A program made the position numbers and the translations under genes. A DNA stretch of 64,000 nucleotides from Lonicera japonica (taxonomy: Eukaryota > Streptophyta > Magnoliopsida > Dipsacales > Caprifoliaceae), in assembly GCA_021464415.1 (NCBI GenBank), contig CM038467.1, forward strand, positions 31,551,248 to 31,615,247, written 5' to 3'. The notes below the pieces were generated by a model. That model did not search any database and was not told the origin of the DNA. It was given only the letters and a program-made list of their open reading frames with translations. This document shows positions 22,329 through 35,000 of this stretch, piece by piece; within the stretch, counting starts at the first letter, position 1; every line of letters begins with the position of its first letter.

Positions 22329-22652
22329 TATGGATTGCAATGTGAACATTGCAGTCTATATTTCACTGCAATGTGAACATTGCAGTCTATATTTCACTGC
22401 AATGTGAACTTTGCAGTCCATATTTTTGGTACAAAATTCATATTGCAGTCCATATTTTACTGCAACGTGAACTTTGCAGTCCATATTTCTAGTGCAAAGT
22501 TCATATTGCAGTCCATATTTTACTGCAATGTGAACTTTGCAGTCCATATTTTTAGTGCAAAGTTCATATTGCAGTCCATATTTCACTGCAATATGAACTT
22601 TGCAGTCATCTTTTATGCATTGAACTTTGCAGTCCATATTTTTTGTGCAAAT
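22329..22652. repeat. Minisatellite with a 31-bp unit, about 10 copies, open on both strands
   Basis: The basic unit is about TGCAATGTGAACTTTGCAGT followed by CCATATTTTAC. From the third unit on, units of 31 and 32 bp alternate so that the dimer is 63 bp, a multiple of three, and long frames exist on both strands (22380-22688 forward, 22356-22637 reverse). Units carry TGCAA...TTGCA, so each can form a short hairpin. I treat it as non-coding tandem repeat DNA. It ends about 430 bp upstream of the RPAP3-like start codon. Confidence 0.85.
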
Positions 22653-23026
22653 TTCATAAAGAGGGGTAATTTAGGTAATATATTTTAAATTTATTCAAAT
22701 ACCTTCATTTAAAATATAAAATAAAATAGGCCTATTACACTAATTATCAACTAAAAATAGGGCCTCCATTCAAAAAAATATTATTCATTGAATTTTTAAT
22801 AAAAATCAATGTGTAATAAGACATTCTACGTAATTTCTAGATATTTTAAATCTGATAATAATAAATTAATTTACAATTTCATGGGGGTTCCTTGGTGACA
22901 GTTTCAAGTGACAAGTGTCGAGACCGAGTACAAGAAAAAAATTGTGTAGTCTGGACGCATAGCTTCTCCCTCTCTCGAGTTCCAGAAACATCAATCATCA
23001 TCGACATTAACCAGAGCTCGAACTAC

Positions 23027-23060
23027 AGAAGAAGAAGAAGAAGAAGAAGAAAAAGAAGTA
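23027..23060 (+). repeat. GAA-type microsatellite in the RPAP3 5' leader
   Basis: A run of AGAAGA units from about 23027 to 23060 lies roughly 30 bases before the start codon. Confidence 0.9.
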
Positions 23061-23090
23061 GTGCTTGTTCTATCAGACTTTCTAAAATCA

Positions 23091-26000
23091 ATGGCTAGGG
23101 TTCCCAGTAAGCACGGTCTCGATCAGGTCAATCTATTATCTCTCTATATCTTCTTCAATTGTACATGTTCTTCTTCAATTCAATCAACAATTCATTTATT
23201 TGTACTTCTCTCTATATATCTTTATCTTTGTCGGTCTCTGAGAATGGTTTCCGCTTGGTTGATGAGAAAACTGCTCTATTTTTAACCTTTTTTTTCCTTC
23301 CGCAAATAGTGGAAATAAGCTTAGAACCGGTTCTAACTCTTTTATCAATTTTTGTATTGGTATTACTAAAAGAAATACTCCTTAGTTCCAAATAAAGATT
23401 CATTTTTTCCTAAATTAAAACAAATGGATGCTTTTGCTTTGTTTTAACCATTGAATGCTGATTATTGAAGCTTGAATCCAAGCTCCGAAAATGTTGTTTG
23501 TTTTTTATTCTGAATGAGCCTTTGAATATTAAGTATTTGTTTAAATCAAATTGTTTAAATTCAGAATTTAGCAATTATTTTGAAAAATAGTTGTTAACCT
23601 CTTAATGATTTTAAAAAAAAACAAACAACTTATTGCACCGAATGCTTGAAAGTTAAAACTCTCTCATTAAGCATTCAGAAGCAAAACCAAACACCCCTGA
23701 GGCTCCGTTTGATAACGAAGTTGAAAAATGACTGGAAAAACAATTACTTTTTACATGAAGTTAGAAGATGAGATGAGTAGTTTAATGAGATACTCTCCAT
23801 TTTGCATTTTTTTTTTCTTTGAGTAGATGTCCTCCATTTTTCTTTATATTTTGTGGAAAAATTTTCTTTCTCGCCGCCTAAAGTACTTTATTCCATGGTG
23901 GGTTAAAAAAACCAAAAAAAATTTATGCCATCGAAAAAGCGGAAAAATAAGACAACATTTAACCACATCACTCAACTTATGTTCCAACTTCTCACACATA
24001 TCAATTGTTTTTGCTATCATTTTCCAACTTCGCTATCAAACGAAGGCTACATGTACAATATACTTATTTCCTTCAAATTCAGAGTTTTATTTCTCTCTCT
24101 ATAAAAGTCTCAAATGAAAAATTATAATTTTTTTCACAACACTAAATTTTAATCTTCCAACTGGTTATCAAATGGAGCCTAAGAGTCATCTTTCATTTTC
24201 AGGACAACTTAAGTGTACCAAATCTTGCTATAGTAAACAAGTTGTATTCTTAACCGTTGGTTATATAGAAATTATCATATGCTTAAGTGCGAGAGTCGAA
24301 AATGAATTCTTAATTTGGAACAGAGGGAGAAATCAAGTTTTGAGCCTGAAAAGGGACTCTTCTCTTGCAGCCTAGAATGTAGAATTTTACCCGACTTGTT
24401 CTATCCTGTTTGTTTTAGGACCAAGACAGAGGCATCACCACTGCGATGCTCGATTCTGGTTGAGATATTCAGCTTTCGCTGTTTAGTGTCTACCTGTCTT
24501 AAACAAGTGTTCCTGTCTTTGGCTATCAATAGCTCCATTGATGCAGTGGGACGTGGCCTGTTCCAGCGTCACCATTTGAATTTCCAGCGTCTCTACGGTT
24601 GTTTCATGTCCAAAACCCAAAGTGATAACAGATAACTAATGTCAACTCAAATGTATTCTCACTTGTAAATATGGAAAAGAATCTTGCTTCAGTAAGACTA
24701 CTACTTGAATTTCGTATCATTACTCTGTTTGCAGTTTCCCACAGCTTCCAACAATCTATTTTCTTCCTCGACTACATCTCACTGTCTTAGTTTGCCCTTA
24801 ACCATATGGTCTACTTACTAGTCCGTAGTTCTCATTTTTCTATTTTTGTTTACAAGTATGTGGTGATGAGCCGATGAGGAGACTCTCTCTGTCTCTGTCT
24901 CTCTATCTCTGTCTCTATATATATACACTCTCACACACATGTTTACAGTACTAGTCAAGCTAATACTGTAGTTGCTCTGATGTTCCTAGTTATTGGAATT
25001 ATGCAGATACGTAGTTAAAAGTTTAATTGCAGAAGGTAGATTGTAGGAAATGTTAAAAGTTAAAGTAACTTTTAAATATTTATGGCATGTTAATTATGGA
25101 AGATGCATTTGTGACATATTTTAAAATCCCAAGTTGCTCTGCATCTTAACAGTTGATTGCTTTTGCTTGGTCTGATTGTTGTTCTTTCATTTTCACTATT
25201 TGCCAACCAGGATTTCGAGGGTTTTTTGAATAACTTGCAGGATTGGGAATTGTCGCTCAAGGACAAAGACAAGAAACTGAAATCACAATCTGCTGGGAAG
25301 GAGAAGTTGGTAATCCTATTAATAATCCTCATATTGATTGGTGACACTAAGAATGAATGGTTTTCTTCTTAATGACACACTGCTTCTTATCTGTATGCAT
25401 GACGAAATAAACACATATGCAGTATTGCATTCTTATTTTCAGAATGCCCATGCATAGGCATTTTTTAACTTGTAGGTCTTATATCTTTCATGAAGATTTT
25501 GATAAATGAAGACATGAAATTTCTATTCAACCTTTTCTTGCCATACCTTCAGGCATTAAATGAGCAGAATCCGAGTTCTGTCAAGTTATGCTAATCAGTG
25601 AGTTGATGGTGTACACCTTGAACATGACTATTTTATGTATTAAAGTCACAAATGGACCTTAAAGTATGGCCTTGTTTCAATTAGGCCATTACGAAGCAAA
25701 TAAAAAAGGGAAAGTGTGAGCCTTTTAGCTATTATAAGTCATGTAATTCATTCACCCCAGTGGTGGATCCAGGATATTGTGTTTGAGGGGGCCAAAAACC
25801 ATAAATAATAATTTTTAGCTTAGAGGGGCCAAAAAAGAATTGGCCTGTATTTTTCAACAATGACCCAAAAATTATTTGTAGAACTCATTAAGTAGGGACC
25901 TAATTAGCATATAATATTATATGAAAAATAATACTAGTAGTAGTAAAAATGTCTCCAAATATGTAGGAGGGGACAGCCCCCCCTTTCCCCCCTTGGACCC

Positions 26001-29000
26001 CTGTACATCTGCCCCGGATTTACCCATCTATTTGGCTCAGCATTAATTGTAACATAAACATTGGATTCTAAGTACGGAATCTAAGTACTTTTACAACGAC
26101 TAGATTTAAAAGCCAATGCGCAATGATACTAAACCCAAGTATCTAACCCAAACATTACTTTTCTCATTTTTCTTTTATATGTTGATGCTATATATATACA
26201 CTTACACTTGCTACCAGTCTCTCTTGTACATAACCCCATTGATGTTGCTGTAAAACCTGAATGTTGCCACCATACACAATTGCCAGTAAAGGGAACCTGT
26301 GAGTAACCCAATCTGGCTATCTACTTCGCCTTTCTTCTCTGTATTTTCTTTTATCTCTCTTTTCTTTCTCTTCCTTGTGTTCCATTTTCCTAAGAGACCA
26401 CGGCAAGCAATGGTCGTGTTTAATCTACAACTATGCTCTCATAGGCGCCAGGCGGACCTAGGGTAGTCATATAGTGCCTAGCACCAAGAGCAACTAGGCT
26501 CTGGGTGGTCATTTTTAATTTTTATATATTCACTCTAAGAATGTAAAAACAGATTATGCAGTCTAGGTCCACTGTCCACCATAAAATTGAAGCAAAGGTT
26601 CACATCAATATGTAACTGGCAATTTATGTTGAGTGACGGTAAAAAAGCTAGTGAAAAGAAAATGCAACAATAGAAGGAAAAAGAGAAGAAAATTCAGGAT
26701 AAGGGCATAAGGTTGAAGAAAGAAGGTAGAATGGTGAGTTCATAATTAGCCAAAGCAAGTTCTTCTTCCCCTTCTCCTCCTCTTTTTCTTGCTGGGAGGG
26801 ATGGAAGATGGGGTTGCTTACAATAGTTGATAGGTTTTCTTCCATCTTCTTAAATGGTAATTTTTTAACCAAAAAGGAGGAAGGGGGAAGAATAGGCTTC
26901 TGTTTAAACAAAGTGAAAAAGGAAAGAAACTCAGTCTTTCTACCTAGCCCCGCCCCGGCCCGCCTGATTATGCAGCCGCCTAAACCTAAATCCCCCTAAT
27001 TCATCCAGCGATTAATCAAACCCCTAAGCAGTATCCCCTTGCCCAGGCAGCCTTTTAGAACACTGGTCTTTACAGCTAAAACAGTAAGCACTGACACACT
27101 CATGTACATACTCTCTTCAATCTCCTCCCTTTAGTTCTCGATCCCTATCATCTACATATAAGATCATATATATATATAGAGCGAGAGAGATCTCCTAGTT
27201 CCTTCAATATAAGCATGCTCTACCATCATGAAACAAATGTGGTTTGATTGGAGAGTTTCTGTTTTGGAGGAGTTTCATTTTATGTAGAGAAACTTGTTCA
27301 TTTAACGGATCACCCAAAGTTCACATACGAAAGTTGATGTTCCCTTGGCAAACATAATCACTTTATATTAGAGCTGTCTCATATGACCTCTGAACACTCC
27401 ACAGAGACAATACCAGTAACTCTCAATTTATGGGGACCAGTTCCTAAGCTTTAGAACCTAATGAATATGACTCATTTATTCAAACTCTAGAACTGGTGCA
27501 AAGTTTCCTTGCTCCCCCAGAACAGCAGCAACCTTCTACATTTCTTCTTATTCCTCCTTTAATACTTTTAAAGGTAAATCTTTTTCTTTTAACATGCCAT
27601 AACTCGTAACCAACTTTGATTTATTAAGAAAATCTGTTTGTATTATATATTTTTATTTATATTATACATAAATATATGGTGAAGGGGGGGAAGAGAGAGA
27701 GAGAGAGAGAGAGAGAAGAAGAGAAGAGCATGATTAGGTTGTTAAACCTAGTTTGCTGAGAAATTACTTAAATGCCCTTGATCCCGTTAGATTTGGGTCT
27801 GAAATTTTGTGGGAGGGTAACATTGCATCGGTTACAATAGTTGATGGGCTTAATTAATGGAAATGATTGCTGAAGGGCTTAACTGGAAGAGAGGCCGTAG
27901 TTTTAGGGTCATTTTTTGTAGTTTAATCTATTTTATATTTTTATGAAATGTGTTTTGTCCTTCTTTGTTTTGTTTTTAAAGATTTTCTATTTCTTAGTTG
28001 AATAGCCATAATTGATTCTGTATTATATATTTCTTTACAGCAACCTTCTGCACAGAAAGATAATGTGAGAAATTTTGGTCAGCTTTCTACTGGTAATGGG
28101 AGGCCAGGTCAGTCAAAAGAGCATGGAAATAGAAGTTCACAGGTAAGAAGATCATATATGCCAACCATTTTCTAGGGAGATCACATATCCTAATTATTTT
28201 TGTGTACAAAACCTCTGGCTTGAAAAACGGTTTCTCTTCTTCTATGCTATTCCACTAGTTCTCCTCTTGGGAGGGTAATAATATTTTATAAATAGCCTAA
28301 AAGGAGACACAAGGGCTAGGTAGTATGGTTAAGAGCTGGGAACCACGGGTCTATCAGTGATGTATTGCTTGTTTAAATGAATAGAACCTTGAAAGGAGGT
28401 ATCGACTCTCTTTTATCTATTATGTAATTGGTTGAGTATATGTGCACATTATTTTGTACTCCCTCCATCCCTAATTACGTGTCCATGTTTGACTTCGACA
28501 TTTTTTAAGAATGCAATAATTCATCACTATCAATGATTTATAACATAACTTGTTCCTATAGTCAGTTTTGGTATGTTGATTATATTCTAAAAAAGAAAGT
28601 GGACTCTTGGTTTGGGACATCCCCAAAAGGAATACTGAACTATTAATTGTGAGGAGAGAGTATATATTTTCGAGTATTAAATGTGTGTTTGTTTCGTTAG
28701 ATATTTGGATGGTTACTCTTCTATTCCTGTCTTTCTAGAAAATTGGAATAGTTGGCGATGATAGAAGACCTATGGGGAAAAATTCCTCGATTGATAACCC
28801 GAGTACTGCAAGGCAATATGACTACTTGAGACAGTATGATGCAATCAGCAATTTATCAAGTGGTTTGATGACAGAGGAAAGTTCTGTTGATGCTAATTCA
28901 GAGAAAGAGTTGGTATGGTTTATTTTTTCGTGAAATTTTAATTCTTCTAAATCATAATCCTATGGGCCGACAAGGTAATTGTTTGATGTTAACTGTGTTT

Positions 29001-32000
29001 CTATATTAATTGACAGGGTAATGAGTACTTTAAGCAGAAGAAATTTAAAGAAGCAATCGATTGCTATTCTAGGAGCATCGCATTATCACCAACAGCTGTA
29101 TCTTATGCAAATAGAGCAATGGCTTATCTCAAAATTAAGAGGTAAATTTTCCTTCATTTTCTTCTTAAAGCATATAGTTTCATGATCAATTACTAGATTA
29201 GGACAAGAGGGGTTGTCCCAGTGGTAGGTAACCTCCACCCTCGTCTTGAGGTCAAGGGTTCGACTCATGGGGTGGGTGGGGGGTTTTTATTTGTTTGTAG
29301 GATTAAGGGAGAGACTTAGACCTCCCATTTAAAAAAAATAAAAATAAAAATTACTAGATTAGACTTTAGAGTTTAGGTACTATATGTCAACATTTTTATT
29401 CATCTGCTGAAGGGTAGAATACTATTATCAAAGCATATACATTGGCATGGGGTGTGGACTATGAGATGGCAAATTGAGGAAGAGTACACCAACACGGTCA
29501 GAGTACAAGAAAAGAGAGTTTCTCTTTTGTATGCTACATCTCAAATTATGAGTTCCTAAATGGAAGTCAAATTTACTAAAGAAATATTGTGAACTTTCAT
29601 AATTACCCATCATTTAAAGCGAGGGAGAGGAAGCGACTGGCATCAGTATATTTGTTTGCCTCGTATTTGAAAGGCGATTTTAGTATATCAGACTATTTCA
29701 TAGCCTATTTCCAGAAACAGGAGTTGTAATTTGAGACATACCGAAAAGGAAATTGAACTCCTAATTTGAGGTGAGGGAGTTGTAAAATTTGTGTACAACT
29801 ACCAATCTCGTGATAAGTAAATGTAACATTTATGGCTTTAACAGGGATTCAAGATTCGTAACTTACTAACTTATGAATCGCTGCAAGCTGTTATTTGTTT
29901 GTTAGGTACAAACTGTATAACCAACATTAAGCTCGATTTATCCTGGAAACCACTTAGCCACCATATTTTTAGTCTAATGGCATAGGGAGTGGAGAATATC
30001 ATGCAATTTAATTCCACTGTTTCATATTTTGAACTGCAATGACTTGCACATATACACATACGTATGTGATATGTCTGCTGAAATTAGCACAATGAGGAAT
30101 AATCAGATCAAACATTGGTGGAGCTGCAAGATGCTCAAGAAAGTGTACTTTTGATGAAATTACTCTTGGAATTACATTTAGTTTGAAGTTGGCCATTAGG
30201 GACCTTGGATAGTGAGTTGCTGAGTACATAATTACTTTCTTTAGTATTTAATCAGTGGTGATTTGGTCTTATTTTGCTGAACATGGGCCCAATGCAATAC
30301 ACTAAACTATATGACCATGACTCCATGACGGGATTTTTCTAATTTAGTTTTTGAGCTTTCTTGTGTAATTATCCTTCTTTTGATTTTAATTCCTTTTGTT
30401 ATCATATATACTCATTTATTGAAGCCTAATGTTATGTTTGTCTTCTTGTTTTACATTCATTAGGTTCCAGGATGCTGAGGATGACTGTACGGAGGCTTTA
30501 AATTTAGATGATCGTTACATTAAGGCATACTCGCGCCGGTCAACAGCTAGAAAAGAACTTGGAAAACTTAAAGAATCAATTGAGGGTATGCTAAAGTAAC
30601 TATATCTTGTTCTGCCCAATTTCTATAGTATATGGATTCGTTCTGATTATTTAATATGTTATCATTGTCTAATATAATAACTATAGCTAACTGCAGATTC
30701 TGAGTTCGCATTGAGGTTGGAGCCTCAGAACCAAGAAATCAAGAAGCAGCATACTAAAGCAAAATCTTTGTATGAGAAGGTATCATTTAAATGACTGTCA
30801 AAAGGAAGACGAAAAAATGTGTGGTCATCTTTACAACTTTTAGAAATATAAGACTAATGGTTTGACATTTTGAATAATTGAATTAAAGTATTCCCTCGAT
30901 CCCTAATTAAGAGTGCACTATTCCTTTTTGGGTCGTCCCAAACTAAGATTCTAGTTTCCTTTTTGGGACATTCAATTTTCCAAACTCAACAGTAGGAAAG
31001 AAATTTTGTTCTTCACCATTGATTATACTGAAATTAGTCTATCCTTGAAATGTTTTGAAGTTAAACAAGGTGTCTTAATTTGGGAGGGAAGGAGTAAATG
31101 ATTACAGAGTGTAAAATTTGGGATGAAAATGTTGAAGAGCATATGTGAAAGAATAAATTTAACGTAAATTTGATCAAAATCTTTTGGACTATGCTAAATC
31201 CAAAAATTATGCAAAAATTAGAATATTAATTTTTCAATTGGGGCATGTGCCCCACCTTATGTTTAGGTGGCTCCGTACTGCTATTTACCTGGTCTAGGAA
31301 AGTCCCTGTTTCTGGGTTTGTTAGAACCTACAAATAGGCTTATGGTTGGAAATTTTGTCATGCCTTTGTGTACTGCAACACAAGTGGCACTTCTTGAATC
31401 TGGAACAATTGTTTCTTTGCTATTTATATTGGACATATTCCACCTATCTTCCATCTTTTCTGGTTTTTGAAAGCCTACATTTTCCATGGAAATAATTCCC
31501 TGTAATAGCCATAAAATTGATCCAATTATTCAAAAATTTAGAATTCCAATTGTCACCACCCCTAAGAAATTGAATTCCATGGAAAATATTGCACATGTTT
31601 TAAGGACGAGTTGGCTTTTACTTTACGAAGTCTTTACTTCTGTCTTCTGGTGTTTGTCCAAAAGATGGAAAATTCATTATTTTTGGGGTTGAAAATAAGG
31701 CCATGCAAACACACTTTCAAATGACATTTTCTATGGGAACCTATTGCTAGCAATTCAATTCCCATCTAGCCCCTTTCCACGCTAGCAATACGTTTATTAT
31801 GTACTTTAGTAGTCATTGGAACCCATCTTTACAGGAGATTCTTAAGAAGGCATCTGGAGCATTGAGAGGCTCCATGCATGGATCGCAACCAGCTAAGAAG
31901 TCAGAGGTGGAAAGGAATGGACATGTTGGCATTCAACCAGTCTCAAGTAGTTCTCAGACGACGAGTGTGTCTCCAAAGCAAGATCATACCAAGGTACATA

Positions 32001-35000
32001 CAATTGAATGAATCTGCCTTTGTTTATTTATTTAGGGTGCATTTGATAAAAAGTTGGAAAACTATTAGAACACTACTAAATATTTAGCAGAAGTTGGAAA
32101 AAAACAATGAGTGATTTGGTGAGATGGTCTCCACTCTCCGGCTTTTCCTTGTTTTCCATGTAAATGTTTTCTTACCCAACCCTTAAAGAATTTCATTCCA
32201 TGGAAAACCCAAAAATTAATGGAACTTTTCACCAGTTCACTCATTTCTTCCAACTTCTCATGAAAAAAATTTAGTTTTCTCAATCATTTTCCTTTTTTTT
32301 TTTTATCAAACACTCCCTTATTGTTATGATATATTTGAGGAATGTAATTTGATGCTTAGCAGCAAAGAACGAGGATAAGAGGTTAATGGTGTCTCTTTGT
32401 TCATCGATTTATGATGTTTCTTATATTCGTATAGTCATGAAGTTTCTCCATTAAGATTAAGAACCTCATAAATACCTTTAGCGCATATGAGAGTGCAAGA
32501 ATGTGATACTTAAAATTGTACGTTAAAATTTTCAAACAAAAAGGTCTATGCAGTTTGGTTTTTGTCATTCAGGGGTGGAAGCTATGAAGCATGAATCCTC
32601 CAAAAAGATTTGTAGAAATTGAGCATCGAAAACCTATCTGATTGAAACAAGTAGTTGTTGAGATTAATTGATAATATTAACTTCTTGATACTTATGGATA
32701 TGGCTTGAAAATGATTGGAGCAATTTGTGTGATTTTTCAGAAAAGAGGCCTGAAGGTAATTTTAAAATTTTATATGGTTAAGTTTAAAAAATAGTTAAAG
32801 AAACTTGTATGAAACAAAGGTATTGAATTTAAGGTTTGGTTCAATGCTTGACTTGGTCAATTCATAACATTTGATACTATATTTTGATGTGGACCTACTT
32901 GCTTTTTTAGGATTCAGGAAGAGCCTTCAGTTGCAGGAACCAATCCATTAACCTAGACCATTAAGAACTTAAACATACTTCGTACACACTCACATAGTTA
33001 TGCCACACAAAATATGCTTGCCCGATCGTGGCTAAAGAAGTAAAGAGTCAATCTTTTTCATTTAAATGTCACTGTTCAGATCCAGTGTAAGGTTCCTTAA
33101 TCAGTTCATTGTTTTTATTTATTTGGTCTCTCCCTTAATTTTTGGGTAATTTAACTCAAGTCTTGTGTTCTGGAAAATCACAGTGGCCTCAATTTGAATT
33201 CCATTTTTACCAATTTTTGGATTTCAATACATGAGCGTCATTCGTAATATGTGATCACAATTCACAACATAGACCAGTCTGGCAAAATTATTACTTGCCA
33301 GTTCTATGGGCAGATATCATTACCGTTTTAGTTTAAGTCTGGCATACAAGTTTCAATTGAAGTATGTGATGTATGATACATATTTTATGCAAGTTCTTTC
33401 ACCTCTCAACCTTTTATCTTTAATATGGTTCTGTCGCAGAGGAAACAGAAAACTGGCAAGGAAGAGCTAAAGCCATCGGTACAAGAGCTTGCTGCAAGGG
33501 CAGCTGCACTTGCGGCAGCTGATGCCGCTAAAAACATATCTCCTCCAAATTCAGCTTATCAGTTTGAGGTTTCTTGGCGAGGACTCTCTGGTGATCACAC
33601 CCTACAAGCTCGTTTATTGAAGGTCTAAATTTGCTTTCTTGTCTTTCTTTGTTTGCATTCCTAGTTCAAGAACTGATTGGCGATTTAGAATTCCCAGTTT
33701 GTTATAACTTTTACTCTATCTAATTCTTGCTCTCTCACTTGTCCTATATTGATTCTTCATAGTATCTGGCCATGAAGCACAGAATCTTTGAAAGAGTCAA
33801 TGCTCCGGAATCGTTCCGGAGTCGGATTTCGATACGCACCCAATTCACACTCATTGCATATCCAATCATTTTATTGAACTTAATTAGTAAGGATTTTTGA
33901 AGAATCCTAAAATAAACAAGGAGTCTAGGACTAGTGGTAAACTTCAAACCTAATTCCAAAATCTATAAGCTCACAAGATCATGAGTAAAAGTATTGTAGT
34001 TTGGTTGAAGTTAGAGAGAGAGAACTCAGAGTGTTCTCAGCTAGAGAGAATGAGATTAAAAAGTTAGAGGTTGGATGTGAAGTTCTTTACCTAATTTATC
34101 TTGGCATGAATGTACACCAAATTTCAAATTTGGAGATTAATTAATATAACTTCATCATTCTGTCAATGAATGTATTGCATGGACAGTATTAGTGTGTATT
34201 GAAATTAAGGAATAATGTAATCTATTTCATATTATTACTTTATTGCCAGCCACGCCCATATCCAATTTTTATAGATTTTTCGAATCGCCACACCCACATC
34301 TGTGCTTCATAGGTGTAGTGTTTGGCTTGTTTGGAAGGATATTTGTATAAGAATACATGAATGTTGGGAGGCACTTAGACAAACTACTAAAATTTTTATT
34401 TATTTATTTTATTTATTTGGGGGTGGGGGGGGGGGGGGGGGGGGGGGTTACATGCACAGATTAATGAAGGGGGTTTATAACTAGAAACCTCATTCAGGAT
34501 AACTTGGTCATACTTGATATATTGGGGTTATTCATGTAAGCAATATACAATGGTGGGTAGTTTATCCGTCTGTGTTGTCACATGCATAAATTTAGGGTGA
34601 TGCAGATATATTATGTACGTGAAAAGAAACTCCAAATTTTTGCATCCTTAGTATATCTATATCTATATATATTTATATCATGCATGTGCTGATTGTTGTT
34701 TGTGCATGATTAGGCTACATCGCCAGATTCGTTACCCCAGATATTTAAAAACGCGTTGTCTGCTCCCCTCCTAATCGACATTATTAGGTGCATTGCTACC
34801 TTTTTCATGTAAGTACTTGGTGTTCATTCTATCATTTGAGTGGGATATTTGAGTTTCTATCTCAAATCTTAACCTTGTAACCTATTTAAATGTTAACTTA
34901 TTTTCTTTTATCTGTTTCACAGCGAAGAAACAGATCTGGCTGTCAGATATCTAGAAAATTTAACCAAGGTGTCAAGATTTGACATGATCATCATGTGTCT

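Noticed and set aside
22329..22652. CRISPR-like array
   Set aside because: Adjacent diverged 31/32-bp units without unique spacers, in plant nuclear DNA; it is a minisatellite.
22356..22688. Long open frames on both strands of the minisatellite
   Set aside because: They follow from the 63-bp dimer period. The peptides are simple repeats of the unit, without domain or codon signal.
29214..29267. tRNA gene
   Set aside because: A and B box-like motifs are present, but there is no acceptor or anticodon stem pairing. An A-rich tail and target-site duplication show a SINE.
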